Assembly: GCF_004211145.1 (NCBI RefSeq)
Contig: NZ_SEBS01000001.1
Span: 1 to 64,000 of the forward strand
From: Flavobacterium sp.
GTDB lineage: Bacteria; Bacteroidota; Bacteroidia; Flavobacteriales; Flavobacteriaceae
Direction: 5' to 3'
Length of the DNA: 64,000 nucleotides
Part shown: one piece after another, positions 1 to 9,320 of the stretch
How positions within the stretch are numbered: position 1 is the first letter of the stretch
How the letters are laid out: each line of letters opens with the position of its first letter
Notes under the pieces: generated by a model
What the model saw: the letters and a program-made list of their open reading frames with translations, nothing else
Database searches by the model: none
What the model was told of the DNA's origin: nothing
Translations under genes and position numbers: made by a program

Positions 1-260
1 GGATAATTGACAATTAGATTCTTCTGATTTTTTTAATTGATAATGGATAATGGACAATTGACAATTGGATTCTTCTCTTGCGAGAAACTTTTCGTTCTAT
101 AATTAGCAATTGTCAATTATCAATTGTCCATTACTGATTGATGACTGAAACCCAAATTTTATAAATCGCCCTGAAATCGATTAATTCTCATTGCGCATCA
201 TACCTGAAAATCGACTCATTCGAACCGAGGTAACAATTGTCAATTATCCATTATCAATTG

Positions 261-1553
261 TCAATTGTCAATTAACCCAAGCTCATCAACATCTTTATAA
301 TCGGCGTACGATGAAACGATCACTTTCTCGCCTGCTTTCAATCCGTCGAGGACTTCGTAATATTCTGGATTCTCGCGTCCGATTTTGATTTTGCGGCGTT
401 CGGCTTTGTTCCCGTCAACCACAAAAATCCATTTGCCGCCCGTGTCCTGGAAAAACTGTCCTTTGTTAATCACGAGCTGTTTTTCTTTGGCCGATAAAAT
501 TAATCGCACACCGAAACTCAAACCTTGCTGCAACATCAATTCCTGTTTTTGAACGAATGCGAGCTCGACCTGGAAACGCCCGCCTTTTACTTCGGGGAGC
601 ACTTTGATTACGGTAACGTCGAGCGATTTTCCTTTATATTCGATGTTTCCTTTTTGCCCGACGGCGACTTTCTCGAGATAGAATTCATCGACGTCGGCGA
701 CCAATTTGTAGCCTTTGTGCAAATCGATTTTCCCGATGCTTTCTCCGGCCTGGTAGGTTTTCCCGATGATCGGTTCGAAAGAGGTCAACGTTCCCGATTC
801 GGTCGCGGTAATCAGGAAATTTTTCTTGTTGTCACGCAGGATATCCAAACTTTTTTCCATCGTCGCGATCGAACGGTCAATTTGGGCGATCTGGATGCGA
901 TTACTGTGCTTCTCGCGGTTGACACTTTCTTTGATCTGGTTGCGACGCTCGGTTTGGTAGCGGAAATTCTCCTCGAACGAATTCCAGTCGTTTTTCGAGA
1001 TCACGTCTTTCTCGAACAGCTTTTTATTGAGTTCGTACAAGCGTTTCGCGTCGTTGAAATCGTGTTCGATGCTCGCCAGATCCTTGATCAATCCCAATTC
1101 CTGGTTTCGGATATTCAATTTGCCCGAATTCAAATTGTTCATCTGTTCGATGATTGCGGTTTCCTGCGTCATATAATTCAGTTCCGAATTCGGGTTGTAC
1201 ATCTTAACGAGCGCCTGGCCTTTCTCAACGTGTGTTCCGTTTTCGGCAAAAATTTCCTGTACCGATCCGCCTTCGACGATATTGACGAACATCGTGTGCA
1301 ACGGTTCGACTCTGGCTTCGAACGTCAGGAAATCTTCGAAATATTCGTTCGATACGGTTTTGATCATGACTTCAGACGCGTTTACATCGAGCGAACGTTT
1401 GTTCGAAAACGATAGATACGCCATGAGCGAAAACGCCAAAAAAATTACGCCTGCAATGGTCGCTACCTTAAATTTTTTACTTTTACGAGTAATGACAGTA
1501 TCCATCTTTTTAATTGTTTTCGCATAGCCTTTTGGCATTATCGTGCCACGCAA
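261..1553 (-). CDS. HlyD-family efflux RND/ABC periplasmic adaptor; start may be internal at ~1505 (MDTVITRK...)
   Basis: 430 aa ORF; N-terminal TM, then coiled-coil/lipoyl-type HlyD arrangement (VEKGQALVKMYNPNSE..., ITATESGTLTSF...GKTYQAGESIGKID). Confidence 0.85.
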   Translation of the reverse strand: MRGTIMPKGYAKTIKKMDTVITRKSKKFKVATIAGVIFLAFSLMAYLSFSNKRSLDVNASEVMIKTVSNEYFEDFLTFEARVEPLHTMFVNIVEGGSVQEIFAENGTHVEKGQALVKMYNPNSELNYMTQETAIIEQMNNLNSGKLNIRNQELGLIKDLASIEHDFNDAKRLYELNKKLFEKDVISKNDWNSFEENFRYQTERRNQIKESVNREKHSNRIQIAQIDRSIATMEKSLDILRDNKKNFLITATESGTLTSFEPIIGKTYQAGESIGKIDLHKGYKLVADVDEFYLEKVAVGQKGNIEYKGKSLDVTVIKVLPEVKGGRFQVELAFVQKQELMLQQGLSFGVRLILSAKEKQLVINKGQFFQDTGGKWIFVVDGNKAERRKIKIGRENPEYYEVLDGLKAGEKVIVSSYADYKDVDELGLIDN

Positions 1554-1611
1554 TTATAAACGCTTAATAAGTTGATTGTCAGTTATTTATTTTTATTACT
1601 ATTATTTATTG

Positions 1612-1648
1612 TGTCCGAAATCGGACAGTGATCGTTCACTATCGGACA
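1612..1648. promoter_or_regulatory. Candidate operator/UAS: perfect palindrome TGTCCGA-AA-TCGGACA plus third half-site TCGGACA
   Basis: Read directly in the intergenic region between divergent hlyD and the NtrC-type regulator. Confidence 0.5.
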
Positions 1649-1659
1649 ACCGAACCAAC

Positions 1660-3018
1660 ATGAGGAAAAAACAGGCCACGATTATTGTCACCGACGACCA
1701 GGAAGAAATTCTTTTTGCTGCGAAAATGGTGCTCAAAAAACACTTTGAGACGATTTTTACGACGAGCAATCCGCGTACTTTATATCAGCTTCTGGCCGAA
1801 AACCAAGCCGACGCTGTTTTGCTCGACATGAATTACCGGATCGGGTTCGAAGATGGGCGCGAAGGCATCCATTGGCTGCGCGAGATCACGACTTTATATC
1901 CGAACACGTGCGTGATTTTGATGACGGCTTTCGGGAAGATTGAAACCGCCGTCGAAGGCATAAAAATCGGTGCGTTCGATTATATGATGAAACCTTGGGA
2001 AAACCAGAAGTTGCTCGACGTGGTTGAAAAAGCGGTGTCCGAAAGCCGACGCCGACAAAAGAAACCCATCGAATTCTCAGGCGAAAAATCGTATTTCATC
2101 GGAACGTCACCCAAAATAAAACAAGCGTATTCCATTGCCGATAAAGTCGCCAAAACCGACGCGAACGTTTTGCTTTTGGGCGAAAACGGAACCGGAAAAT
2201 ACGTGTTCGCCGAATACATCCACACGAATTCCAACCGAAAAGCGATGCCATTCGTTCACGTTGATTTAGGCTCTCTGAGCGACAATTTGTTCGAGAGCGA
2301 ACTTTTCGGTTATGCGAAAGGCGCGTTCACCGACGCGAAATCGGATACGGCCGGACGATTCGAAACCGCTCAAGGCGGAACGATTTTCCTCGATGAAATA
2401 GGGAATGTGCCGCTGCATCTGCAGTCGAAATTGTTGTCGGTGCTGCAAACGAAAACCGTGGTTAGATTGGGCGAGAGCAAACCCCGGGCGCTCGACGTTC
2501 GGATTATCGCGGCGACGAACATCGACATCGCGCAAGAAGTGAAAAAGAAAAACTTCCGCGAGGATTTGTTTTACCGAATTAATACGATGGAAATCACGTT
2601 GCCGCCGTTGCGCGAACGGAAAGCCGATATTTTGCCGCTCGCCGAATTCCTGTTATCGGACAAGGCCGAGAAATACAACATCCGAAATCTTGAATTCGCG
2701 ACTGAGAATCTGAATTGGCTTGAGAATTATCCGTGGCCCGGGAATATCCGCGAGATGGAGAATAAGATCGAACGCGCCGTGATCTTGAACGAGGACGGGA
2801 AAATTTCAGTCACCGATCTCGATATTTTCGATTACACGCCCGAGGTGAAACTCGAGGACGATTCGCCTTTGAGCGACATGGAAAAACACGCGATCGAGAA
2901 GGCGCTCGTCAAACATTCGGGTAATATTTCAAAGACGTCGGAAGAACTCGGACTGTCGCGCGCTGCGTTGTACCGACGCATGGAAAAGTACAGCATCGCG
3001 AACAAAAACGGTAACTGA
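1660..3018 (+). CDS. Sigma-54-dependent response regulator (NtrC family)
   Basis: Receiver (DDQEEI...VLLDMNY...MTAFGKIETAV), AAA+ (GENGTGK, ELFGYAKGAFTDA), C-terminal Fis-type HTH; start taken at MRKKQATIIVTDD. Confidence 0.93.
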   Translation: MRKKQATIIVTDDQEEILFAAKMVLKKHFETIFTTSNPRTLYQLLAENQADAVLLDMNYRIGFEDGREGIHWLREITTLYPNTCVILMTAFGKIETAVEGIKIGAFDYMMKPWENQKLLDVVEKAVSESRRRQKKPIEFSGEKSYFIGTSPKIKQAYSIADKVAKTDANVLLLGENGTGKYVFAEYIHTNSNRKAMPFVHVDLGSLSDNLFESELFGYAKGAFTDAKSDTAGRFETAQGGTIFLDEIGNVPLHLQSKLLSVLQTKTVVRLGESKPRALDVRIIAATNIDIAQEVKKKNFREDLFYRINTMEITLPPLRERKADILPLAEFLLSDKAEKYNIRNLEFATENLNWLENYPWPGNIREMENKIERAVILNEDGKISVTDLDIFDYTPEVKLEDDSPLSDMEKHAIEKALVKHSGNISKTSEELGLSRAALYRRMEKYSIANKNGN

Positions 3019-4337
3019 TGCGATTTCACACGGCACTTTTCATACGGATTTTCTTTATCATCGCTTTGCTCGGCCTGGGCGCGTTCCTGGTTTTCGGGAA
3101 AATGCCGTACAATGCTTTTTTCGCGATTTTCCTCAGTGGATTATTCCTGTGCGAGTTGTACTTTTTCACGAGAAACCGCACGTTGATTTACGACAAGACG
3201 ATCCTGTCGATCCTGCACGAGGATTTTTCGTCGGAATTGCCCGAGAATTACAAGTCCGGAAATTACGCAAACCTGTATCAACTCTACCAAACCACGCGCA
3301 CGCGACAGTTCGAGATGTCATCGCGCGAATTGGTTTTCACGTCTATTTTGGACAACGTCGATACCGCGATCCTGATCCTGAAAAAGGACGGGAAAGGTCG
3401 TAGTATTTTCATGATGAACGACTATTTTTCAAAGTTGTTTGGCGTTCCGAAGTTTCGGAATTGGCAGCACTTGCGCGAGAAAATTCCATCGTTCGCGAGC
3501 CTTTTGGAAGATGGCGATTTTGCTGAAATGAAGTCGTCGGCTGAAATCCGATTGGACGAAGGCGAACTTCAAACGTTTTCGATCCAAACGTCGATTACCC
3601 AATCGTTCGACGATAATTATTACGTGGTGTTGCTCGACAGCATCCAAAAAGTCATCGAGAAAAAGGAGAAACAGGCTTGGGTGAATCTGATGAACGTGAT
3701 CTCGCACGAACTCATGAATTCGTTGACTCCGATCCAATCGCTTTCGCAGAGTTTGAACGATATCGTGCAACAGGAAACGCCCGATGCCGATGACCTGAAC
3801 GACATTCGCGAAGGTTTGTCGACGATCTTGAACCGAAGCAACCACTTGCAGTTTTTCGTGGAAAACTACCGCAAACTCACCATGTTGCCGACGCCTCAAA
3901 AATCGCCGGTCAACCTCAACCAATTGCTTCGGGAATGCTTGCATTTCATGAGCCCGATGTTGAAACAGGACGGGATTTCAGTTCAGAACGATGTGAATAT
4001 CATGAATTCGGTTTTAGTCGATTTCCGTCAGATGGAACAGGTTTTCATCAATTTGTTGACCAATAGCATTTTGGCACTGAAAGACAAGGCTGAAAAGGAA
4101 ATTTTCCTGACGTCTTGGAGTGAAAGCAACCGACTTTTCATCTCGATTTCAGACACGGGCAAAGGAATCGAAAAAGAAATTCGCGACAAGATCTTCCTGC
4201 CGTTTTTTACGACTCGCAAAGACGGAGCGGGAATCGGGTTGACGCTTTCGAAAAACATCATCGAAGCGCACGGTGGCTATTTGAGTTATGCGCCTCGCGA
4301 TGGGAAAACGGAATTTGTGGTTTGTTTGCTTGTTTAA
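3018..4337 (+). CDS. Sensor histidine kinase partner of the NtrC-type regulator
   Basis: Two N-terminal TM segments, H box NVISHELMNSLTPIQSLS, N/G boxes NLLTNSILALKDK, DTGKGIEKEI, GAGIGLTLSKNII. Confidence 0.92.
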   Translation: MRFHTALFIRIFFIIALLGLGAFLVFGKMPYNAFFAIFLSGLFLCELYFFTRNRTLIYDKTILSILHEDFSSELPENYKSGNYANLYQLYQTTRTRQFEMSSRELVFTSILDNVDTAILILKKDGKGRSIFMMNDYFSKLFGVPKFRNWQHLREKIPSFASLLEDGDFAEMKSSAEIRLDEGELQTFSIQTSITQSFDDNYYVVLLDSIQKVIEKKEKQAWVNLMNVISHELMNSLTPIQSLSQSLNDIVQQETPDADDLNDIREGLSTILNRSNHLQFFVENYRKLTMLPTPQKSPVNLNQLLRECLHFMSPMLKQDGISVQNDVNIMNSVLVDFRQMEQVFINLLTNSILALKDKAEKEIFLTSWSESNRLFISISDTGKGIEKEIRDKIFLPFFTTRKDGAGIGLTLSKNIIEAHGGYLSYAPRDGKTEFVVCLLV

Positions 4338-4414
4338 TTTTGTCTGTTTCTCCGTTTTAAAGTTTAGCGTTCACGCTACTTCGCACCAACCCGAAATGCT
4401 AAGCTCGAAACAGA

Positions 4415-5311
4415 TCAATTCACGAACTGGTTTCGGTATTCATTCGGCGTGAAGCCGGTTTCTTTTTTGAACAACCTCGAAAAGTACGGCGGATTCTCAA
4501 AACCTAGTGAATACGCGGTTTCAGCGATCGTGATGGCTGAGGATTGCAAAATGTTTTTGGCTTCGGACACTAAAAAGATGTGAATGAGTTCGAGTGCGGT
4601 TTTTCCGGTTTCCTGCCGCAACAAATCGGTTAGGTAACGCGGGGAAACGTTGAGTTTGTCGGCCATCGTCTTTACGCTCGGCAGTCCGTCGAGTTTGAGT
4701 TGGCCTGATTCGAAATACGTCTGCAACATCGCATTGAATCTGGAGACCGTCGCGCCTGAAAGTTCGGATCTGTTCAAGAATTGCCGCTTGTAGAATCGCT
4801 GGGAATATTTAAGGATCGAATCGATGTGCGTCAAAATGATGTCGCGGCTGTATTCGTCCTGATTGTTCAGGTATTCGGTTTCGATTTTGTGGTAAAGTTC
4901 CCAGATGAGTTCTTCCTCCTTGGGCGACAAATGCAGTGCCTCATTGGCCTCGTAGTCGAAATAGCCGTATTTTTTGATCTCGTGATGCAACGCGTGCCCG
5001 TTCAAGTAATCCTGATGGATGAACATCAGGAAACCTCTTTCCTCGAGTTCGATGTCTTTGATTTCGATTATCTGGTTGGGTTTGAAGAACGATAGCGAAC
5101 CGTTCTCGTGATCATACTTTGTTCGGCCGTAACCGATAAATCCCGATTTCAGTTTCTTGAATCCGATGACATAAAAATCGCCCGTGAACGCGCCTTCCAC
5201 GACACTGCAAACGTCCTGATGTTCACAGAAAACGAGTCCGAGCAATGGATTTTCGGGCAACGTGAAACCCGAAGCGCGATGTACGTCCGAGATTGTCTTA
5301 TAATGTTTCAT
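4415..5311 (-). CDS. AraC-family transcriptional regulator
   Basis: C-terminal double HTH: LNVSPRYLTDLLRQETGKTALELIH...AYSLGFENPPYFSRLFKKETGFTPNEYR. Confidence 0.93.
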   Translation of the reverse strand: MKHYKTISDVHRASGFTLPENPLLGLVFCEHQDVCSVVEGAFTGDFYVIGFKKLKSGFIGYGRTKYDHENGSLSFFKPNQIIEIKDIELEERGFLMFIHQDYLNGHALHHEIKKYGYFDYEANEALHLSPKEEELIWELYHKIETEYLNNQDEYSRDIILTHIDSILKYSQRFYKRQFLNRSELSGATVSRFNAMLQTYFESGQLKLDGLPSVKTMADKLNVSPRYLTDLLRQETGKTALELIHIFLVSEAKNILQSSAITIAETAYSLGFENPPYFSRLFKKETGFTPNEYRNQFVN

Positions 5312-5326
5312 GATCTCAAATTAAAA

Positions 5327-5362
5327 ACGGCAGCGGGACGTAACGCCACGCTGCCGTAAAGT
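5327..5362 (-). terminator. Hairpin terminator of the SDR gene
   Basis: ACGGCAGCG...CGCTGCCGT inverted repeat followed on the minus strand by T-rich sequence. Confidence 0.55.
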
Positions 5363-5379
5363 TAGTGAATGATACGGAT

Positions 5380-6201
5380 TTACGCTCCGTGCGCGGCGAC
5401 GGCGACGTCATTCCAGGTTTGCCAAGTGTCGAGACGTTCCTCGTAAACTTGTTTCGCCCACGGCAACGTGTGTTTCCCGAGGAAGAGTCGCAACGGCGGA
5501 TTCTTTGAATCGATGAGTTTCAAGACCGCTGCCGACGTCGCTTCAGGATCGCCGAAAAGGCCTTCCTGCGCATTGGCTTCGTTGAATGAGTTTCGGACAT
5601 CGTCGTACACACTCATGTGTTGGGTGTGGTTTGAACTCGGGCCGGCCCAATCCGTGCTGAAACCGTTCGGTTCGATCATGGAAACGTTGATTCCGAATCC
5701 TTTTACTTCCTGTTGCAACGTTTCGCTGATGCCTTCGACGGCGAATTTCGAAGCGTTGTAAATGCCCAATAATGGCAATGTTACGACTCCCAGGATGCTT
5801 GAAACCTGGACGATGTGCCCGTGTCCTTGCTCGCGGAAAATCGGCAATGCGGCTTGCGTTACCCAAAGAAGACCGAATACGTTGGTTTCGAATTGCGCGC
5901 GCGCTTCAGCCTCAGATGTTTCTTCGATGGTTCCGAACAGCCCGAAACCTGCGTTGTTGATCACGACATCGAGCGAACCGAAATGGTCTTTCGCTTTTTG
6001 GACGGCCGCAAAACTTTCAGCTCTGTTGTTGACGTCGAGTTTGATCGGCAAGACTGAATCGCCATAGGTTTTGACGAGATCCTGCAAATCGTCGAGATTT
6101 CTTGCTGTGGCGGCAACTTTATCGCCGCGTTTCAGGAATGCCTCGGCCCATAATTTTCCGAAACCTCTTGATGCTCCTGTTATGAGAAGTGTTTTTGACA
6201 T
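5380..6201 (-). CDS. SDR-family oxidoreductase
   Basis: TGASRGFGK nucleotide-binding motif, NNAGFG, YNASKFA catalytic motif. Confidence 0.93.
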   Translation of the reverse strand: MSKTLLITGASRGFGKLWAEAFLKRGDKVAATARNLDDLQDLVKTYGDSVLPIKLDVNNRAESFAAVQKAKDHFGSLDVVINNAGFGLFGTIEETSEAEARAQFETNVFGLLWVTQAALPIFREQGHGHIVQVSSILGVVTLPLLGIYNASKFAVEGISETLQQEVKGFGINVSMIEPNGFSTDWAGPSSNHTQHMSVYDDVRNSFNEANAQEGLFGDPEATSAAVLKLIDSKNPPLRLFLGKHTLPWAKQVYEERLDTWQTWNDVAVAAHGA

Positions 6202-6362
6202 GACTTTGTGTTTTAAAATTATAGGACAAAGTTATGTTCGGAGCTTTCGTCGGGACGTATACAAAAACGCGGATTGGTGATACAAAACAACGAGGGTTTG
6301 GCTGCGCCGTTTAGAGTTTAGGGTTTCACGTTACCGAAAACGTAAACCGGAACTCGAAACAA

Positions 6363-6713
6363 CTATTGTATTTCGGGAGCCCAGAAGTGCTTCTCAAAAT
6401 CAACCACCTTATTGTCGCGAACTTCTACGCCTTCGCTTTCCAATAATTGCTGCATGAGATTCGTGCCTTCAAAATGGTGTTTTCCCGTGAGCAATCCGGC
6501 GCGGTTTACGACGCGATGTGCCGGAACATCGTCGCGTCCGCCGCAAGCATTCATTGCCCAGCCGACCATTCGTGCCGATCGTGCCGAACCGATCGTCTTT
6601 GCGATGGCGCCGTATGACGTGACTTTTCCGTACGGGATTTGGCGTGCGATGTCGTAGACGCGTTCGAAGAAATTCTCGTCCTTCACTGGTAATAATATTG
6701 GATGACGTTGCAC
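6363..6713 (-). CDS. MGMT-family DNA-binding protein; alkyltransferase-like (PAHR replaces PCHR)
   Basis: IPYGKVTSYGAIAKTIG...SARMVGWAMNAC...VPAHRVVNRAGLLTG. Confidence 0.85.
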   Translation of the reverse strand: MQRHPILLPVKDENFFERVYDIARQIPYGKVTSYGAIAKTIGSARSARMVGWAMNACGGRDDVPAHRVVNRAGLLTGKHHFEGTNLMQQLLESEGVEVRDNKVVDFEKHFWAPEIQ

Positions 6714-7318
6714 AGCGTGACGAATGCGATCAACGCGGTCACCGACCCGATTATGTAGTTCATGTTTTTGGTGATCGAGCCCGTCTTGTGTTCCATTTTT
6801 CTAAAGAAGGTCACGAAACAGTAGAATCCGAACATGGTCCCGAGTAGAATTCCGAATACGAAAGCGAGAATGAACGGTTTGTCGAACGAGAAAACTTTGT
6901 AGGAAGCGAGCGTCAGGCTGAGGAAAACGTAAAATGGAATTGTCAGGAAATTAAGCGCCGACAACAACATTCCCATGAAGAACCGACTGCGTTTGCTGTG
7001 CAGTTTCAGCGCGCTTTTTTTCGGGACCGACGCTTTTGCGAAGAAGAAAAAATAAATGGTCAAGCCCGTGAAGATCGCGAGTCCTGTCTCTCTCAACAGG
7101 ATAATAATTTCAGGATGGCGATCGAGGAATTCGGCGAAAACTATGGCCAGAAAACTTTGGAACGCCAATATGATCGCGGCTCCGAGCGCAAATACAAACG
7201 CCCGTGTCTTGCCTTCGTTGCGACTGATTTTTGCGGCCGTCATGTTCAGCAAACCCGGCGGAATTATCCCGACCGTTGAGGCGAAAAAGCCCATGAACAT
7301 CGACAGCGCATATTGCAT
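6683..7318 (-). CDS. LysE-family translocator
   Basis: Multi-TM protein with GIIPPGLLNMTAAKIS N-terminus. Confidence 0.8.
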   Translation of the reverse strand: MQYALSMFMGFFASTVGIIPPGLLNMTAAKISRNEGKTRAFVFALGAAIILAFQSFLAIVFAEFLDRHPEIIILLRETGLAIFTGLTIYFFFFAKASVPKKSALKLHSKRSRFFMGMLLSALNFLTIPFYVFLSLTLASYKVFSFDKPFILAFVFGILLGTMFGFYCFVTFFRKMEHKTGSITKNMNYIIGSVTALIAFVTLCNVIQYYYQ

Positions 7319-7319
7319 C

Positions 7320-8015
7320 CTACTTTATTTTGAATCGAATATACGTAATTGGCTTGTCCTGTTCCAAATAAAATTGTTCGTAAAACGTCTGGATTCCAGT
7401 TACTTCCTCAGGCGCGCCTTCGTTCGTGTAGATATTGTGGTTCGCATACAGGACTTCGTGGCCTTGCCCGTGAAGCAGGCCGAGCGTGTAGCCGTGCATG
7501 AATTCGGAGTCGGTTTTGAGATGCACGATTCCGTCAGCCGAAAGGATTTTCCTGTAACGCGCCAGGAATTCCATGTTGGTCATTCTATGTTTGGTGCGCT
7601 TGTATTTGATTTGCGGATCGGGAAACGTGATCCAGATTTCGCTGACTTCGCCCTCGGCAAACAGTTTGTCGATGAGTTCGATCTGGGTTCGAAGAAATGC
7701 CACGTTTTCAATTCCGTTTTCGACGGCTGTTTTCGCGCCTCTCCAAAATCGCGCGCCTTTGATGTCGATTCCGATGAAATTCTTTTCAGGAAATTTTTGG
7801 GAAAGCGCGACTGAGTATTCGCCTTTTCCGCAGCCGAGTTCGAGTACGATCGGGTGGTCGTTTTTGAAATATTCCTGATTCCATTTGCCTTTGAGTGCAA
7901 ATTCGTCATTCAATATCGTGTCTCTTTCGGGTTGGATCACGTTTCCGAAGGTTTCGTTTTCGCGGAATCGTCTCAGTTTGTTCTTGCTTCCCATGGTTTT
8001 GCGATTAAGGCGCAC
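7320..8015 (-). CDS. trmB: tRNA (guanosine(46)-N7)-methyltransferase
   Basis: VLELGCGKGEYSVALSQKFPEKNFIGIDIKGARFWRGAKTA...ITFPDPQIKYKRTKHRM. Confidence 0.95.
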   Translation of the reverse strand: MRLNRKTMGSKNKLRRFRENETFGNVIQPERDTILNDEFALKGKWNQEYFKNDHPIVLELGCGKGEYSVALSQKFPEKNFIGIDIKGARFWRGAKTAVENGIENVAFLRTQIELIDKLFAEGEVSEIWITFPDPQIKYKRTKHRMTNMEFLARYRKILSADGIVHLKTDSEFMHGYTLGLLHGQGHEVLYANHNIYTNEGAPEEVTGIQTFYEQFYLEQDKPITYIRFKIK

Positions 8016-8249
8016 AAAAGTAGGGTAATTTTAGTAAGCATAAAAGTCTGGGATAAATTGGTTTTGTTGGGAAGCCGATTGAAATCAGGACCCTGACAGG
8101 GTAAAATAAAAATTTATTGAAACGCACGTTACATTTTTTATGTCAAAAACGTTAAATTCTACCCACGTCACACTCTCTTAATATTTTAGCAAACCTTACA
8201 AAATATACCACATCCAAAATCTTTCTATCTTGCCGCGAAATCTACGGCA

Positions 8250-9320
8250 ATGCCTGAAAAGAATAAGTCGCGAAACATACTCGTGGCACCGCTCAATTGG
8301 GGACTTGGACACGCAACGCGTTGCATCCCCGTCATCAAAGCCCTCGAAGAAGAAAATTACATCCCGATTTTGGCGTCGGACGGCGTCGCACTTGATATGT
8401 TGCGAAAGGAATTTCCGCATTTGCGCACGATCGAACTTCCATCGTACAAAATCGAATATCCAAAAGATGGCGAGGATTTCAAATGGAAATTGCTCAAAGG
8501 AATGCCTCGCATGATCGAAGCGGTCGTGGCCGAAAAGAAACTCGTCAAGAAATTGGTCAAGGAACTCGACTTGTGCGGCGTAATTTCAGACAACCGGTTG
8601 GGCGTGATATCCAAAAAAGTGCCGTCGGTTTTCATCACGCATCAACTCAATGTGCTCACGGGGAATACGAGTTGGATCACGGGGAAATTGCACCGACAGA
8701 TCATCAAGAAATACTCGGAATGTTGGGTTCCCGATTTCCAGGAAAAACCGAATCTGACAGGAAAGCTCGGGCATCTGAAACAACCTGATTTCCACATAAA
8801 ATACATCGGGCCGCTGAGTCGTTTCGAGAAAAACGAGATCCCGAAGAAATACGAACTCATGGTTTTGCTTTCAGGTCCCGAACCTCAACGGACTTTACTC
8901 GAAAACCGACTCAAGAACGAAGTGAAATTATACGGCAAAAAAGTCGTCTTCGTGAAAGGAAAGATCGAGCCCGAACAAAAAACCGAAACCTGCTCGAACG
9001 TCACGTTCTACAACTACATGACCACGAAAGAGCTCGAGAAAACCATAAACGAAAGCGAAATGGTGTTGTGCCGATCGGGTTACACGACGGTCATGGATTT
9101 GGCGAAACTCCAAAAGAAATGTTTCTTTATCCCGACTCCGGGCCAATACGAACAGGAATATCTCGCGAAAAAACTAAAACGCGACGGCTTGGTTCCGTTT
9201 GCGAAACAGGATGAATTCCGATTCGAGAACCTGCTTGAAGTGGATTTGTTCAAAGGATTGCCGCCCGTGGAAGATAACATCCATTGGAAGAATTTATTTT
9301 GCCTTTTCGAGGGTGAATGA
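8250..9320 (+). CDS. Glycosyltransferase family protein (MurG/UDP-glycosyltransferase-like)
   Basis: VAPLNWGLGHATRCIPVIKAL...CRSGYTTVMDLAKLQKKCFFIPTPGQYEQEYLA. Confidence 0.85.
   Translation: MPEKNKSRNILVAPLNWGLGHATRCIPVIKALEEENYIPILASDGVALDMLRKEFPHLRTIELPSYKIEYPKDGEDFKWKLLKGMPRMIEAVVAEKKLVKKLVKELDLCGVISDNRLGVISKKVPSVFITHQLNVLTGNTSWITGKLHRQIIKKYSECWVPDFQEKPNLTGKLGHLKQPDFHIKYIGPLSRFEKNEIPKKYELMVLLSGPEPQRTLLENRLKNEVKLYGKKVVFVKGKIEPEQKTETCSNVTFYNYMTTKELEKTINESEMVLCRSGYTTVMDLAKLQKKCFFIPTPGQYEQEYLAKKLKRDGLVPFAKQDEFRFENLLEVDLFKGLPPVEDNIHWKNLFCLFEGE

Noticed and set aside
525-1415. 296-aa plus-strand ORF
   Set aside because: Fully antisense to the HlyD CDS; typical of long antisense ORFs created by codon bias; no recognisable domain.
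8088-8102. GACCCTGACAGGGT near-palindrome downstream of trmB
   Set aside because: Only a short half-element; too small to interpret alone.
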